Assembly: GCA_013399855.1 (NCBI GenBank)
Contig: VXAY01004752.1
Coordinates: forward strand, 358,184 to 422,183
Reading direction: 5' to 3'
Origin: Oxyruncus cristatus
Lineage: Eukaryota; Chordata; Aves; Passeriformes; Cotingidae
Length of the DNA: 64,000 bases
Shown piece after piece: positions 46,201-59,618 of the stretch. The notes beneath the pieces were generated by a model. It had not been told where the DNA came from and did not search any database. It saw only the letters and a list, made by a program, of their open reading frames with translations. The position numbers and the translations under genes are program-made. Numbering within the stretch: the stretch's first letter is position 1; each line of letters begins with the position of its first letter.

Positions 46201-47124
46201 TCATATGATTATTTTGGGGGCTTTTTTTGCATCGTGCTTTCAAACAACTGGTGCTGACAGCTGCTGGATGATGGTAGATCTTGGTTGTAGCCCCCGCCTT
46301 GTCCATCCCTGTTAATTCAGAATAAGGGCTGACTTCTTTTGTCCGATTTCCACTCTCTGCACATCCCTCCGAAACACCCTATTTTTTCTTTTAACATCAA
46401 AAATTGCATTGAATTTAATGGGTTATTAAGTTGTTGGATGCATTTTACACCTTCATATGAGAAGTGAGTTTGGATTTTCATTAGTTAGAGCTAACACCAA
46501 TTTTCAATAAAATATTAACCAAACACACAGAGAAATAGTTCATGTGGATCTATCCACTACTTCAATAAAATTAACAGACTTAGATATTTACTCTTGCCCC
46601 AGCAGTAATATTTTCCCACATTACATTTCAAACAATGAAATGACACTAAATTCATTTAAAACAAATTTATATTATTGTTATTTTAAACAATACTTAATTC
46701 AATTTCAGTGTTTGGCATGCGAAGTTCGAAAATATCAATATTATTGTTTAATGTAAAAAAAATAATAATAATTCAGCTACAAACTATTAGCATATGCAAG
46801 CCTCCCAAATGATTTCCAGGGCTGGTGTTTACATTAAACTGAAAATGAGCAAAACCAGCCAGTTGTAACTGTGCCATTCAGAGAAGGGGCTGCTAAGATT
46901 TAAAAACCAGAGCATTCAGCCCCTGTTCCAGCCCTGTCACCTGCATCTGGTGGTAGCTCATCCAGGGGAGTGTCACCACGGGTTTGCTGTGAATTAAAAC
47001 CAGAGGGAGACAAGAAGGTGAAGGGAGGTGGGGAGGCAACTCCCACGTTGCTCACTGGTTAGCTTTATGGGCCATGTTCGTTACCAGAAAACCTCCAAAT
47101 ATTTGACACACATATATATGGGGT
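46201..47124. other. Unique AT-rich non-coding sequence
   Basis: No supported gene. 46380-46800 is very AT-rich and open frames are rare. Confidence 0.5.
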
Positions 47125-47490
47125 TGTTCAGGACGGGGAAGAAAAGGCTCTGGGGAGACCTTAGAGCCCCTTCCAGCATCTAAAGGGGCTCCCAGAGAGA
47201 TGGAGAGAGCTGGAGTGACAGGACAAGCAGGAATGGCTTCCCATTGACAGAGGGCAGGGTTAGATGGGATATTGGGAAGACACTCTTGGCTGTGAGGATG
47301 GTGAGGCCCTGACACAAGTTTGCCCAGAGAAGCTGTGGCTGCCTCATCCCTGGAAGTGTTCCAGGCCATGTTGAACGGGGCTTCAAGCAACCTGGGCTAG
47401 TGGAAGGTGTCCCTGCCCATGGCAGGGTGTTTGGAACTGGATGATGCTCTAAGTTCCCTTCCAACTCAAACCATTCTGTGATTCTCTGTA
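47125..47490 (+). mobile_element. CR1 LINE 3' fragment
   Basis: Sense CR1 of about 365 bp: 'gaagaaaaggctctggggag', 'accttagagccccttccagc', 'ggttagatgggatattggga', 'tggaagtgttccaggccatg', 'cctgggctagtggaaggtgt', and a tail ending TTCTGTGATTCTCTG. It is the same subfamily group as 18700-19164 and is frame-broken. Confidence 0.95.
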
Positions 47491-48678
47491 TGACTGGTGG
47501 GGTGGCCAACCAGGATCACCCCTCAACAGCAGCATTGTCCCACAGGTGGAGCAATCCATGGGATCAAATCCTTCTGCACGTGGGATTTCAGACCGACTCA
47601 TGGGGAAGCAGTGTCAGCACAGAGCAGGTAAATTCCACCTTGGGCAAACTGTATTTGAAACAACAAATATTTCTAAGCTTGTAAGCCACGTAGAGAGTCA
47701 AGGTAAATAATGTGCTCACGTGTCCCTGAACGCTCCACCAACAGGGAGGAGATGTTCCATCACCTGGAAACGAGCTGCTCCCTAAAAATTGCCAGGACAG
47801 CTCTTGCTGAGCTTTTCTGCCAACAACAACACATCAGTGGAGCCTGGGAGAGCCCGCAACAAACCTGTGATTCAAGGCAACCTTTGAGGAAATCACAAAG
47901 TATATTTAGATTTGATCTTTTTAAAAGGGTCTTTTAAAACCCTTCTAACAATGAAGCAGTTGCCCTTTGAGGATGCCTTCCCCACGCTCAGCGCTCAGAG
48001 GAGCTGTGATTCAGAATAAAACAAGTGGCTAGAAGAGCATGTGGGTATTTAGTTAATTATATGTCTGGTAAATTCGTGTTTTAAAACAATGCTGCTTGTC
48101 TCCTCCCTTTGCAGAGTGCCAGTTGACTGGAGTGCTTCCCATGGATTGGTAATTAGATGTAATTAGGCCTTGTGATTTCCACGTTTGTCCTCATGTCACA
48201 AAGTTTACTACTAAAAATGCTCATTTTGGTGGTAGGAGGTTTCTAATTGCTCAGGGCCTACAGCAGTAATAGAAACCATTGGCAGCTGCAGCACCTGAGT
48301 TTGCTGTTGGATCAGGTCATTGCTCCCTGCTCCCAGCATTTCAGGTGGATTTTGTAGCTCCGGAAGTCTCAGCCAGCTCTTTGTCTGGGTCAAGGACTTA
48401 CACCTGCCTGCTGTCTGACAGGTCAAATCAACCAGTAATTTGGGAGGTGGGGAGGGAGTTAGAACCAAAATTGAATAGCCAGTTGAAAAATTTAGGGAGG
48501 GTGAACTGAGCTCATGTCAGAATTAAAGTGATAATTTCCTTTTGGAATTCAGGTCTGTCTGTGACTGACATTACCTCAGTCCCATGCGAGGTGTTCCTGT
48601 GTAGTTTGTCACAGGGACCAGTCTGCTTTGCTTTTCCAAGGACAAGGTGCAACAGGATTAGGATGCAAAGGAAAATAT
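47491..48678. other. Unique non-coding sequence
   Basis: No supported gene. 48020-48230 is AT-rich and repeat-free with TAATTAGATGTAATTAGG-type words and may be a conserved element. Confidence 0.45.
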
Positions 48679-48785
48679 GAGCAACCTGGTCTAGTGGAAG
48701 GTGTCCCTGTTCACGGCGGGGGCTTGGAATGAGATGGCCTTTAAGGTCCCTTCCAACCCAAGCCACCCTAGGACTCTGTGACTCT
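48679..48785 (+). mobile_element. CR1 LINE 3' fragment
   Basis: 'gagcaacctggtctagtgga', 'ttaaggtcccttccaaccca' and the tail GGACTCTGTGACTCT mark a sense CR1 of about 107 bp. Confidence 0.93.
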
Positions 48786-49240
48786 AAAAATTAGGAAAAT
48801 CCCCGCGGAGTGAGAATTACGACGCGGTGAACTAGGCTGGTGGTGACACAGTTGCTTCTGAGATTTAGGTCTTTAAAAACATTTAGGGAAAGAATTAGCA
48901 AGAGTGATTTCAGTTTCGTTGGGTGCTGGACTGAATAGCTTCCCAAAAGCCTTTTGAGCCTTATCCTTCGGTTTTATGAGCAGCACAAGTCTCTCTGAGC
49001 CCACCACTGTAGGTATTGTTTCACTGTGTGTGCATTCGTCACGTTAACTCATATGGGCACCAGTCTCCTCTCCTGGCTGGGTCTTCTAAGCTCTTAAATG
49101 CATTCCCCTGAAGAGTGCATAGCAGAAGGGCGTATTTGACAAGCACAAGTGGAGATAAGCAGCCCCGAGGAGTTTCAGGACATTGAAGAAAGAAAATAAT
49201 CTTCTGGTTTCTTCTTTGCACAGAAAAAAAAAAAAAAAAA
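48786..49240. other. Unique non-coding sequence before a gap
   Basis: No gene. It ends in a poly-A run of 17 that leads into the N run. Confidence 0.55.
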
Positions 49241-49263
49241 NNNNNNNNNNNNNNNNNNNNNNN
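49241..49263. other. Assembly gap (23 N)
   Basis: Unknown bases follow a poly-A run. The true length is uncertain. Confidence 0.99.
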
Positions 49264-51030
49264 ATTTAAAATAACTCCATCCCCTCTGGACTGGAGAAAG
49301 AGACACTCTAAACCAGATAATCTCCAGCTCTTAGACAGAACATTTTCTCGGTTGATCTCCGAGATCTTTGCTAAGGAGGTCGGCGATGTGATCCTGTTTT
49401 GCTGATGCACACAGGTGTGCAGGTCTGGGCTGTGGCCACAGCCCCAGGTGAGGAGGGGCGGGAGCTGTTTTTCCCTGCTCGGAGGCAGATGCAGGCTGCG
49501 CTCAGCACCTCCTGCAGACGGAGAGCACAGCACCTCCAGCCCGTGCATCTGTGTGGGCAGACCAGCTGGGCCCCAGCAGAGCTAAGCTAAGCTTGCCACG
49601 TCTAAGTCCATCAGCAGACACCATAAGAACAGCTCTTTCTTAGCCCAGTGCAGACGCTTTTCGTGCCTCCCCGACTGTTTGGCAGCGCGGACCAGAGTCA
49701 CAAAATGCAGGGACTGCCCTTCATTCCTCTTCCTCGCCATGCTGTGTGGACACATCACCAACAACTGGTCCATGTTCACCCCACGGGTCACCGGGGTGGA
49801 GGAGAAGTAGAGCTGAAGGCGCCATCCGGTTGTCCCGATGCTTTCCAGGCGTGTGTCTTTGCCAGGAGTGGGCACACTCGTGGATAACTCATGTGGCTGT
49901 GCACGTTCCACCTGCAGAGACGGCAGCTCTTTGTCTCAGGAAATGCTGCTGTGGCAAAGCTGTTCCCCATCACTCCCTTTTATTAAATACTTGCAACAGT
50001 GCTTTCCTTAAATTCCACAATCTTGAACTTAGGGCTGACGAGGGAAAAGAAGCACGGAAACAGTACATGTGCACAGGGATAACACCTAAAAATTCAAAGT
50101 CTGGTGGTCCTGATATCATGTGAGACTTTATTTATTTCTTCAGTCGAGCTTTGGGGAGGGGGAAAAAAAAGAACACCAAGAACTAAAAACTATCTATTTT
50201 ATTTTTGTCTAGAACTGCAGGGCAGATGAGTTTTGCAGAAGGAATATAAGGCTGCCATCGATTTTATTATTGAGTCAGTTTTAATGAGTCACAGTATTTT
50301 TGGAAGGCTTTTAAGATTACTGTAAAGTGCTTAGTTACAGTGGCTACAGGTGCCAAGGCAGGAAAGGAAACAACAAAGAAATGCACAGCAGCTGTATTGC
50401 TACGCTTCCCCTCAGAACTGGGATCAGCAGAACAACACACATGGCAAATGCAAAAGAAAATAGGAGAAGATGTAAGAGATGACAGAAGTCAGCATGGTCG
50501 GCTGCTACACTAAAGCAAAATGCATTTTATTTAAGGAACTGTCCAGCGCTCCTTGGCTGCAAGTTGGAAAGGGCCACAGACAGACTCCGGATTGCCAGAC
50601 GTTCAGTGAATCGTGTGCTTGCCTTTCAAGCTGTCCTTTGGTTGTAAGTCATTTGCTCCCAGAGCTGCCAAGCTCTGCCACTGCCATCCTGCGTTGAATG
50701 AAACTGTGGAAACATCTCATTTAGCAGATGAGAGAAGGAAAGGCAGAGAAGGGGGAAAAGAGGTGGTGTGAAGAGAAAAAGAAATATTTTTTCTTTGTGA
50801 CTTGAACAGTCTTTCCTTTTTTTTTTTTTTATGCCTGTACCAGTCTGAAAACATAAGGAATGACTTTCAGAGCTCATAAGGATGATCTGTGTTACAAAAT
50901 TATTCAGTGTATTCCCCACTAAAAGGAAGGTACGAAAAAAACACCTTCTAAATATCCGGAGATGGAAAACAAAGAACCTCGGAAATACAGGGGTAGAGAA
51001 AAAGCTTCCAGTCGCCATATGACGTGCCAC
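49264..51030. other. Unique non-coding sequence
   Basis: No supported gene. It borders the CpG island on the left. A T run at 50818-50830 falls inside the 281-codon minus-strand frame described under findings. Confidence 0.45.
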
Positions 51031-51960
51031 CCGGATTTTCAGATCCTTCCCGCGATGCCTGGACTCAGACAGAAGCAGCAGCCATGATTCTGGAGAGCTG
51101 GAGCTGGAGCAGGACCCATTAAACACGCCCGGGGCTCCCGCACAGCGAGGGACGGGACGCACAGCTGGACACGCGCCCGTGCAAACACCGGTCTGTACCT
51201 GCAGATAACTGCACTGCAGCCCAGCAATCACCTCTGGCTCTACAGGCCCGTTTTCTCTCCCCTCCTGCCACCCCCACCCCTTCCACCAGCGGGGGGGGAC
51301 GCGCGGAGTTTCCTCCTGGCAGAGGGGCCACCGGCGGCTCCGCGGCCTCCTCGGCGCCGGCGCTGCTCGCCCCGGAGATGCCACACGGCAACCTGGGCAC
51401 GCATGGACAGAGCAAAGGACGCCACTCATTGTCCCCGGCGGAGCGGGCCCAGCCTCGTGTCCGCTCTTCATGCGTGACTGGCATGAGTCCCACCGCTAAG
51501 TCCTTGGCCGGCGGCCAGGCGCGGAGTGGCAGGCACCTGTCCCTGCTGGGAGACCTGGCGACCCCGGCGTGCCCTGACGGTTAGTTCTTTCCTAACATCA
51601 CGTCCACTCGAATTTACCTCAGGATTTCCGCCCCCCCCGCCTCCACCCCGGGTGCCGGGCAGCCGGGCTGGTGCCAACTGCTTCGCCGGGGATCAAGCGG
51701 GGAGCGTCCCCAGGCTGCGCGCGGGCACCCTCGAAGCGTTCAGCTGTGCCCTGCTCACCGGAACAGATGGGGCCCGTCAAGGTGTTGGTGTCCTCCGGCA
51801 CATCAGCAAAATGCCCCAGCACCGGGACAAAAATCAGGAGAGGAAAACAAAGCCCGGCAGGGATCCCCCCTAGACTGTCCCTAAAATGCGGTTTTGGGGC
51901 GTGTGCTGAGGGCTCCCGCCACGGGGGTGGCAATGGGGCTCAGATCCCTCTCCCCCCCCA
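51031..51960. promoter_or_regulatory. CpG-island-like block, candidate promoter
   Basis: About 930 bp are strikingly richer in G, C and CpG than anything else in the window. Dense parts are near 51120-51180, 51290-51380, 51430-51560 and 51620-51740. Such islands in birds mostly mark promoters of protein-coding genes or lncRNAs. I see no TATA box that I would trust, and the direction of transcription cannot be told. Open frames on both strands are common here because stop codons are AT-rich, and none shows a known domain. It could be a 5' UTR exon, a lncRNA start or an orphan CpG island. Confidence 0.55.
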
Positions 51961-54900
51961 CTGAAATCCTTCAGCCAAGGTCAAGGTCTCTGCACCCAGG
52001 GAATAACAGGTCTCTGTTTTTGTTCGTTCCCTGAGCTGCATTTTGGTTCACTTTCTTTGGGAAGCCCGTCCCAGCATTTCCCTTTTCTTGTCCAGCACCT
52101 TGCACACGCAGATCAAAACCCTTCACTAGTGGCCCTACTGGAAAAGGGGACAAGGAATTTCGGTTCAGTTCAGTTCAGAGACCAGCCAGGAAGGTTTTTT
52201 TTTTCAGGAAGTTTAGAGCAGAGATAGGACTAGGACATGAATGTCCTTATTCTGCAGCCTGTTTCTTACATAAAACTCCACTTTCTTCAGCGTTTCAAAT
52301 GTGAGTGGAAATATTTCCAAAGCGTGGAGAATTTTTGAGTGATCTCCCATTATTTCAGCTTTATTTATGGTCTCTTGTCCCAGTACAGGCACAGTTCACT
52401 TATCCTTCTGAAGAAAAAGAACAGAAGCTTTCGCTTTCTGACAAATGATCTGCCTCGGAAATTGGGAAGTTCTGTGCACCTCGTCCTCGGTTTCAATGGC
52501 ATGAAGTTCATCAGATAGAAATAATGGCAAATGATTTGTCTTTGCCAATGAAAATGGAGCTTTACTGTGCGCAGCAGAACCTGCCTGCTCTGTGATGAGG
52601 AAGAGAGAGCGGCTGAGGGCAGAGCATCCCAGCTTTGCTGCCTTGTGTCAGGCACTCGGCGACTCTGCAGCCGCCTTTCTCCTCACGGAACCAAGGTCTG
52701 TAGGTTTCTTTTGTCTGTCCTGTCTCCCTTGACCATGAAAGTTTATGGCCCAAACTCTCACCTGAAAGGAGGATACAGTACTTACACCCTTGAAGCTTTA
52801 TCTCAGCAGGCTCTACTACAAAAGAAATAGCACGAGCAATACTAAAGATCCAAATCCTCTCTCTTAGAAATCGATGTTCATCTTGTATTTAGGTTCAAAG
52901 AGGTGCAGAAGCCAGCAAAAGCAAGGCCGGAAAAACAGAAAGGACTGAGCACAAAAAGTGCATCGTGCTAGAACCGCAGCCCAAGGCTGGAGTCAGTAAT
53001 ATTCTCAGGCCTGCTCATCTGTAAAAACAGGCTCAAAACAGCCTAACAGCAGCGAGATGCAGGCAAAGCCATCATTTAGGGCAGTGGCAACTCGTTAACC
53101 CAAATGACCTGCATCTCTGGCGAGCGCTGACCCAAGGACTTGCAAATTTACCTCCACTGCCCAATAAACTGTCGCTGCCCGGCTTCTCTAATTAAAATAG
53201 TCCTGGATTTGCAGGACCTACCCAGAGAATAAACTGGAATTTATCAGATTAGCTAAGCCAGATCATACGCAGAGCATACAGGCTGGCCAACAGCCTACTT
53301 TGGACCAGATTAACCAGCTAAAATAATTGGGGATTTTTGCAAAGTCTGCCCCTAAAGACTGGCATTAAAGAAATGCACCAAAGACTGAGCATATAGTGCA
53401 GCCCATTCTCTTTACCCTATTTAGTTCTTAGCCTGATGTTCTTTGGCAATTGCTGGGAATCAGCTTTTTATCTTTCACTAACCAGTGGAAAAAAATCCTC
53501 TCTCTGCAGCTCCTTCAGGTGAGCTGTGCCAATGGGAACTGGTGGATCTCTGGAAAGGTAGGGAGGCTGTATTTAATATATTCCTACATCAAAACTCAGC
53601 TCCCCTCATTCCTACACTCTGGTCCCTGCATTGTCAGCCTTGGGTAATGAGGAATGATTACTGTGGGGGCTGTGGACTGATGCCTGAGTGAGAGCAGAGC
53701 TGTGTCTTGTCCTGATCCGGTCAGATGTCTTTGCTGGAAAAGGATGAGGAAGTAAGAAATTCTTCCAGGCTGATAAGGACAGAACCCAGGTGGCTCTAGA
53801 ATGCCTTGGGGGCTGTCTGTAAAACAAGGGGCTTTTTCCTGGGAATGTGGTGCAGTGGTGCATCCCCCCACCTGCTCTCACCGGGTTATGGGCACAGGAG
53901 CAGGCAGTGACATCCTGGCAGATGTTTCTCTGTGCCATCCAGGCTTTGCTGCCACTGAGGCAAAACAGGTTTTGCTACCAGAGCCAAAGGACTGCAGCCA
54001 TGGGAGGAGCAGGAGGAGGAGCAGAGCCAGGAGACACCTGAGAGCTGGATACCCTGCTCCTGTTCGCTGTTCTCACCCTCCCTCAGCAGCCCCTGCCCAA
54101 GCCAGACAGACAGCAGAGCCATGGACATCTTGTTCCCCTCTGTGGGTGCAACCACCCACTTGGCTTGTGCCTGGAGCAGGCTTTGGGCATTCTCAGCACT
54201 GCTTTGAACCTGTACACAGCCACTTCAGAGTGGAATCAAGCCTGAAATCTAGGACAATTCTGTGGGGTTCTGCTTTTCAGCATCACTGGTTTCCACCTTT
54301 TCCTTCCCTTTTCCTTCAATATTTACTGGGTTTTTCTTGCTACACAGAAGCCATATTTAATAAAATGTGTGAAAGATCCTAAAAACAGGAACATTGTATT
54401 CTGCTGACTTCAGCTGTCAGATGCATCCCCTCACTTCCCTTCTCCTTATCAAGGATCTGTCCAAAAATGAGGGAATAGAAAATAGCAGGTGACAATAGCA
54501 GGGAAATAGCAGGGAAATAAGATGCTGCTGTCCTGAGCCAGTGCTGGTCTGGAGCCCGTGAGGAAATAGAGAGGAGGGTAAGTCGTTAAAGGACAGAAAA
54601 AGACATTCTCGTTCTAGTTTTGACTTTGTCATCAGGAGCTTTCTGGATTGTTACGAAATAAAAAGAGTTAAAAACTCAGCAACCAATCTTTTCACACAGG
54701 GGAACCACAGCTTCGTGAGAACTGGGACTGGTTCGTCCAGTATCTCATATCATCATATCCTGTCACTCGTTCCTCCTTCACTCACAGCTCTGGACGGGAC
54801 TGGTTTGAGCCCCACAGAAAAACATGGAAAACCTCACACCTCTCACCATCTGAAAGCAAATTTCCTCTCTCAGGAGCACACATCCATCCGAGCTCAAAGC

Positions 54901-57900
54901 AGCAGGTTTAGTTAAGCCCTGGCATTTGCAAACCCAGCCCTGCATGTACGAGCTGACTCCTCTTCTGAACCCCCAATGGACACCCAGAACAATTCCGCAC
55001 TTCCAGGCTGAAGTAAGGGAATCTGTTGCTTGCTGCTGGTCAGAGGATCTGACCCCAGGATTACCACGAGGCAAACAAACCAAGTGCTATCTGGCCTGCA
55101 AATACATCTTTACATACCCCAAACCAGGGCAGGCATCTGTTTTTTGGGCAGAGGGACAGCTGCCACAGCAGGAGAGAACAGCTCGGCCCCAGCGTTCAGT
55201 CTTGGCTGCAGTGACCCGGCTCCTCAGTTTCCACATGTGAAATTTCTTCTGATGTGAACGAGGGAGCTCCAGGTTCTGAACAACTGCAAAACACGGATCT
55301 GAGCACTCAGGTGGCTCTCCAGGGTGCTCAGAGAGCTCCCCCAGCTCTAGCTGTGCTCTTACCCAGGAGCACCCAGAGGATTTGCTGCAGCATCCTGGGC
55401 TGAACCCTGAATTTTTCGCCGGCGTTAGCATTTCACCCTCTCTTCTAGAAGCAATTCCAGAAGCTGACCTAAGACACCCACATGGGGGATATTATATAAC
55501 AATGGAGATTGTGTGTGTAGTTTATGTAAAAACACTTAATCTCACAGCTGCTTCCCTCCCCTGCACCCTCGGCAAAAATTCTCCCCTCCGTCTCCCGTTT
55601 AAATACCTGGTATTTGATCATTTCACAGGGTTGGCAAAACGAGCACAATGGAGGCAATGTTTGCTCAGATCTATTTTTGTGTGTATGTGTGCGTGTGAAT
55701 TTTTGGCAGAATCAGTGTTTGCAAGGAGCAGATAAAACTTTTCCGTTGAAGAGCCACGGACAGCCAGGAATTGCTGCCTGCCAGCAAATCTCTGCTTACT
55801 GAGGGAGATCATGTCATTGTTAGCCAGGTAGAAGGGGCTGGAGACAGGAATCTAGAGAGCTTCCTTGTTAGGCTATAAATGAAAGAGTTGTTTAGCAATT
55901 ACTCTAAGACAGCAAATCTCTGTGTGTGAACCCACTCCAAGATAAAATCCAAACTTGGTTTGCCCTGCTTATGCAGCACAGATGCATATGCACCCTGGAA
56001 GCTACACAACCCAGTAATATTTTATTCACATCACACTCCAAGGAGCTCACTGACTGGAATTCAATAGAAACTGTTCTCTGTGTGAAAGTAATTTCAGAAA
56101 GTAATCTAGTTTATGGAAATGAAAGGCATCAAAACACAAAAAACACTGTTTCTGTACAAGTGCTTTGCTTCAAATATTTGACATGGAAATTTATATAATC
56201 CCTCTGGGGCACATGGGTTTCACGAGTGTTAACATCTTTTGAAATGAATTTCACAAATGTTTATTTGGAATACCAGGCATACAAATAATTTAGAATATCA
56301 AGGCATCTTGTTGAATCAGTCTTGATGATACAGATCTCAGATGGCTGTGGAGGTTAAAAGGTATGAATTTTAATTGGGTGTACGGAGGATGTCATTTTCA
56401 ATCATTGCGCTGCATTGCCAAAGCTATCACTTTCCAATTCTAAGCTTCCTGCTACCTCCTCCTCGGGCTCCTTCTGTTACTTAAAGACCAAAATGAAACA
56501 TTTTTCACGTTTTATTTGTGTGCTGGGCATGTATTAAATGCGGAGCTTGGCTGCCTATCTTGGTTTATACAGGACCCCATCACCGCTGTATTGCAACACT
56601 TCTCAAGCAATAAAAAGACGGTTGACTTTTTCCAGGCAGATAGTCCTACATTGTCATTCCAGTTCTATAAAAAGTTAAAAGATTGAAGGCAAACAGTGTC
56701 AAGGCCATCTACAGCTCAAATGGTTGCTAAGACTCTGGTCAGAGACAGATTTTACAGCTGCCTTCTCTCTCCGCTGCTCCCAGGGTGGGCCCTGATTACA
56801 TTATGGTGTAAATCAGAAGTAAAATTATTTTGCCATTTAAAATCCGTCCTTTAATTAGTAGATCCATGTTTACTTCTGGCTTTGGATAACGTGATGGACA
56901 AGCATGAAAAGAAAAACTAACGGGGTACCTGTGAAGGGATCTTTGTCCATCCTGTGTGGCAAAGTAGCAAGGATCCTGTGGGAAAAGATGTCGTGTGATT
57001 GGGTAATTAAAAATTATCATAAGCCATAGGCAGTAGGAAGGCAAATTAAGCCTGCAGAGGCAGCCTGAGTTCTGAGAGCTCCTCAGCTACTGAGGGGTCA
57101 ATATCCAACTTTAACACCCATTTTAAGTTTGTTTGTAGCCTGGATTTGTAACCAGCGAGATTTTACCCAAGATACTGGGGGTTTTGCATAAGAAAAGAAA
57201 TTTAAGAGAGAAAAGCAGAGTGTGGTTTGTTCACACGTAGCAAAGTGTTGGGCTCTTTTTGGCTCACTCACTGGCTACCCTTGGATGTGTTCGATCAACA
57301 CGAGGGAGTAAAGTCAGGCGTGTTTTAGGGGAAAAAAGTCCCTCTCCCATTCAACAGCCTCGGGCAGACCATGCCCTCAGAGAAATGAAGCAGCCAAATT
57401 TCAACAAACCTCTAAAGAACATGCACATTACTGATAACTTGGCCAAACACGGGTGGATTTCAAGAAGGGCGTGAAAAGCACTTCGTTCCCAGGCAGCACA
57501 CGGCCAATTTCCTCCCTGCTCCCAAGAGCGATGATAAAAGCTCAGCAAATGGTTCTGAATTTTTTTTTTTTTTTTTCCCCTTCTTCTCTATGGAAGCACA
57601 TTTTATTCCAAGAAATCATCATTGTTTTCTTTGAAACGCCCATTGTCGGCAGCAGGAGCAAAATGAGCGTGAGGCAACCGTCCAACGCACACACGTCTAA
57701 ACCACTGGCAAGAAAAAAACACCTTGGTTCCTCTGGCAGGACACATGAAAGACACCCTGGTGAAGACTGAACTGTCAGCTCTACCAGCACGCCCAGAGTG
57801 ATGCTGATTTCAAACACTTTATACTGCTAGAATTGGTGGCCTTACATATTTAATAGGGACCATTACGGGTCAGAAAACGGATGGTCAGATCAATGACCTT

Positions 57901-57913
57901 GGCCACTATTTAT
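51961..57913. other. Unique non-coding sequence
   Basis: No supported gene in about 6 kb. A GTTCA triplet repeat lies at about 52161-52176. The 54475-54525 part repeats 'aatagcagggaaatagcagg'-like words. The 56280-56750 part is AT-rich, repeat-free and has the texture of conserved non-coding sequence. A T run is at 57560-57576. The 193-codon frame at 53801-54382 carries no recognisable domain. Confidence 0.45.
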
Positions 57914-58000
57914 AGGATCATATGAACCCTAGAACGGTTTGGATTGGAAGGGACCTTAAAAGTCGTCTCACTCCAAAGCCCCACCATGGACAGGGATGCC
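57914..58000 (-). mobile_element. CR1 LINE 3' fragment
   Basis: The plus strand reads 'ccctagaacggtttggattg', 'gaagggaccttaaaagtcgt' and 'ccaccatggacagggatgcc', a diverged reverse complement of the CR1 3' UTR. Sequence to about 58260 could be more degraded CR1, but I cannot show it. Confidence 0.85.
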
Positions 58001-59618
58001 AAGAACAAAAAGAGAATAAATACGTATTTGTGCTTCCTGCGAATAAGTCCCCATCCTCTGGCAACCTCTGCCTTTGGGATTTATGGACACATACTGGCCA
58101 TAAACAAGTAGGATTGAAGGGGACTGACCCCCTGTCTAGAGCACCCCTGGGAGATGCTGCACAGAACCCCTGGTGAAAGGAGAATCCACGAGCCTTTGGG
58201 GTCGGCTCAAAGTATCAACACCTTCACAACCAGAAAGCATTTCCTGAAAACACCTTCAAGAAACTCCCATTTTAGAAGGCACAGGTTGGCCACAAAAATC
58301 CCCTTTTTTGTTTTTTTGCCCTCAGTTTCCCAGTTATCCCCACATCAGTGGGTAGTTTGGCCCCGCTGCTGCAGCCTGTGGTGCACGTCCCCCCTCCACG
58401 GTGTGTGAGCACACCCTGCCCACTGCCAGCCCCGAAACTCCCCCCTCGTTAAGGCACTCCGGGAGGAACACAAAGCCCTGTGTCTTGCTTGAGTATCTCC
58501 CGTGAATAGGCGGAACAAATGATAAGCACAGAAAGAAAGCAGGAAAGTTGTCCAAAGGAGGCATCAGTTTTCCTCATGGGAAAGGCTTTCCAAGCCCTCC
58601 CCTTCCCCTCTGCCCTGCTCGGATGGGAATGAGCCTTTACCCGAGCAACTGGGACATCAGTTCCCTCCACCTCTCCACTTTCTTCCCCCTTCCATTCACA
58701 CTCGTCCTCCCTTGCAACGTTTGCAGGTGGTGGCAGGCCATGGGCAGTGACAAGGTGATTGGGTTGGCTTCCAAAACTCCTCAGCCAGCAGAGCAGTGGC
58801 AGAAGCATCCCTTGGAAGGAAAACACTTCAGGCAGGAGACCCTGAGAAAGGCTCATGAGTTGTGATGTCTTTTCTGTGGTACAAACCACCCTTTCAAGGC
58901 AGCAGGGCAGGGACAAACAGGAGGGCAGTATCTGCCACAAAGCTGCTGGATGGGGTGGGCTGGAGAACAAGAGGGAGTAAAACAATTCCTTTGCTGGAAA
59001 TGAGGTGGCAAAATGGATCTCCTGCAGTGAAATGACTTTGCTGTTCTCAGGGAAGCAAAGCACCTGGTGTTGCTGACGGTTTTTGGTGACATTTGGCTGC
59101 ATCTGCCATCAGTCACACGTGGAAGATCTGTCCTAAGGACACTCAAAGCTTTGGGGAGCAAAGGGGTCCCTGGCATGGACAAGAGCTGTTGCTGATGTCT
59201 GATCCTGTCTGATCCTTCAGCAATTGCCAACAAAGCATCCCTTGGCTGAGCTGTGTGCTTGGGGTGCAGAGCGTTCTTTTTGTTCCCAAGAACGTACTTT
59301 TTTGTGAATATCCAGAGGAAAAATACCTTTGCGTGGGTTCTTGGAGAGGGTTCCACCGTTTCAGAGATGAGTTCAACCCCAGCCTTTCATTGCACACAGA
59401 CAGCAGCACCATTTCCCAGGTCAGACCCACTGTGTTCAAGTCTTCAGTGCGCTGCAGCTACATCTACTTGCCTGGCATAGGTGGATGCTGTTTTTCTACT
59501 GATGGCACTGATTTTAAAGATACCTAAAGAAGAGGGAAAACAATTCAGAAAGAAATCTTTCTTGCTTAGGCTATCTATGTGTAGGATATAAGCCTTTGGG
59601 GAAACCCAGAGTCTTTAT
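58001..59618. other. Unique non-coding sequence
   Basis: No supported gene. A 217-codon minus-strand frame at 58449-59102 lacks recognisable domains and is overlapped by other frames. Confidence 0.45.

Noticed and set aside
53801..54382. 193-codon plus-strand open frame
   Set aside because: No domain. Its Arg/Ser-rich middle comes from a purine-rich repeat-like stretch near 54000.
58449..59102. 217-codon minus-strand open frame
   Set aside because: Composition and hydrophobic patches look random, overlapping frames exist on both strands, and there is no domain or start context support.
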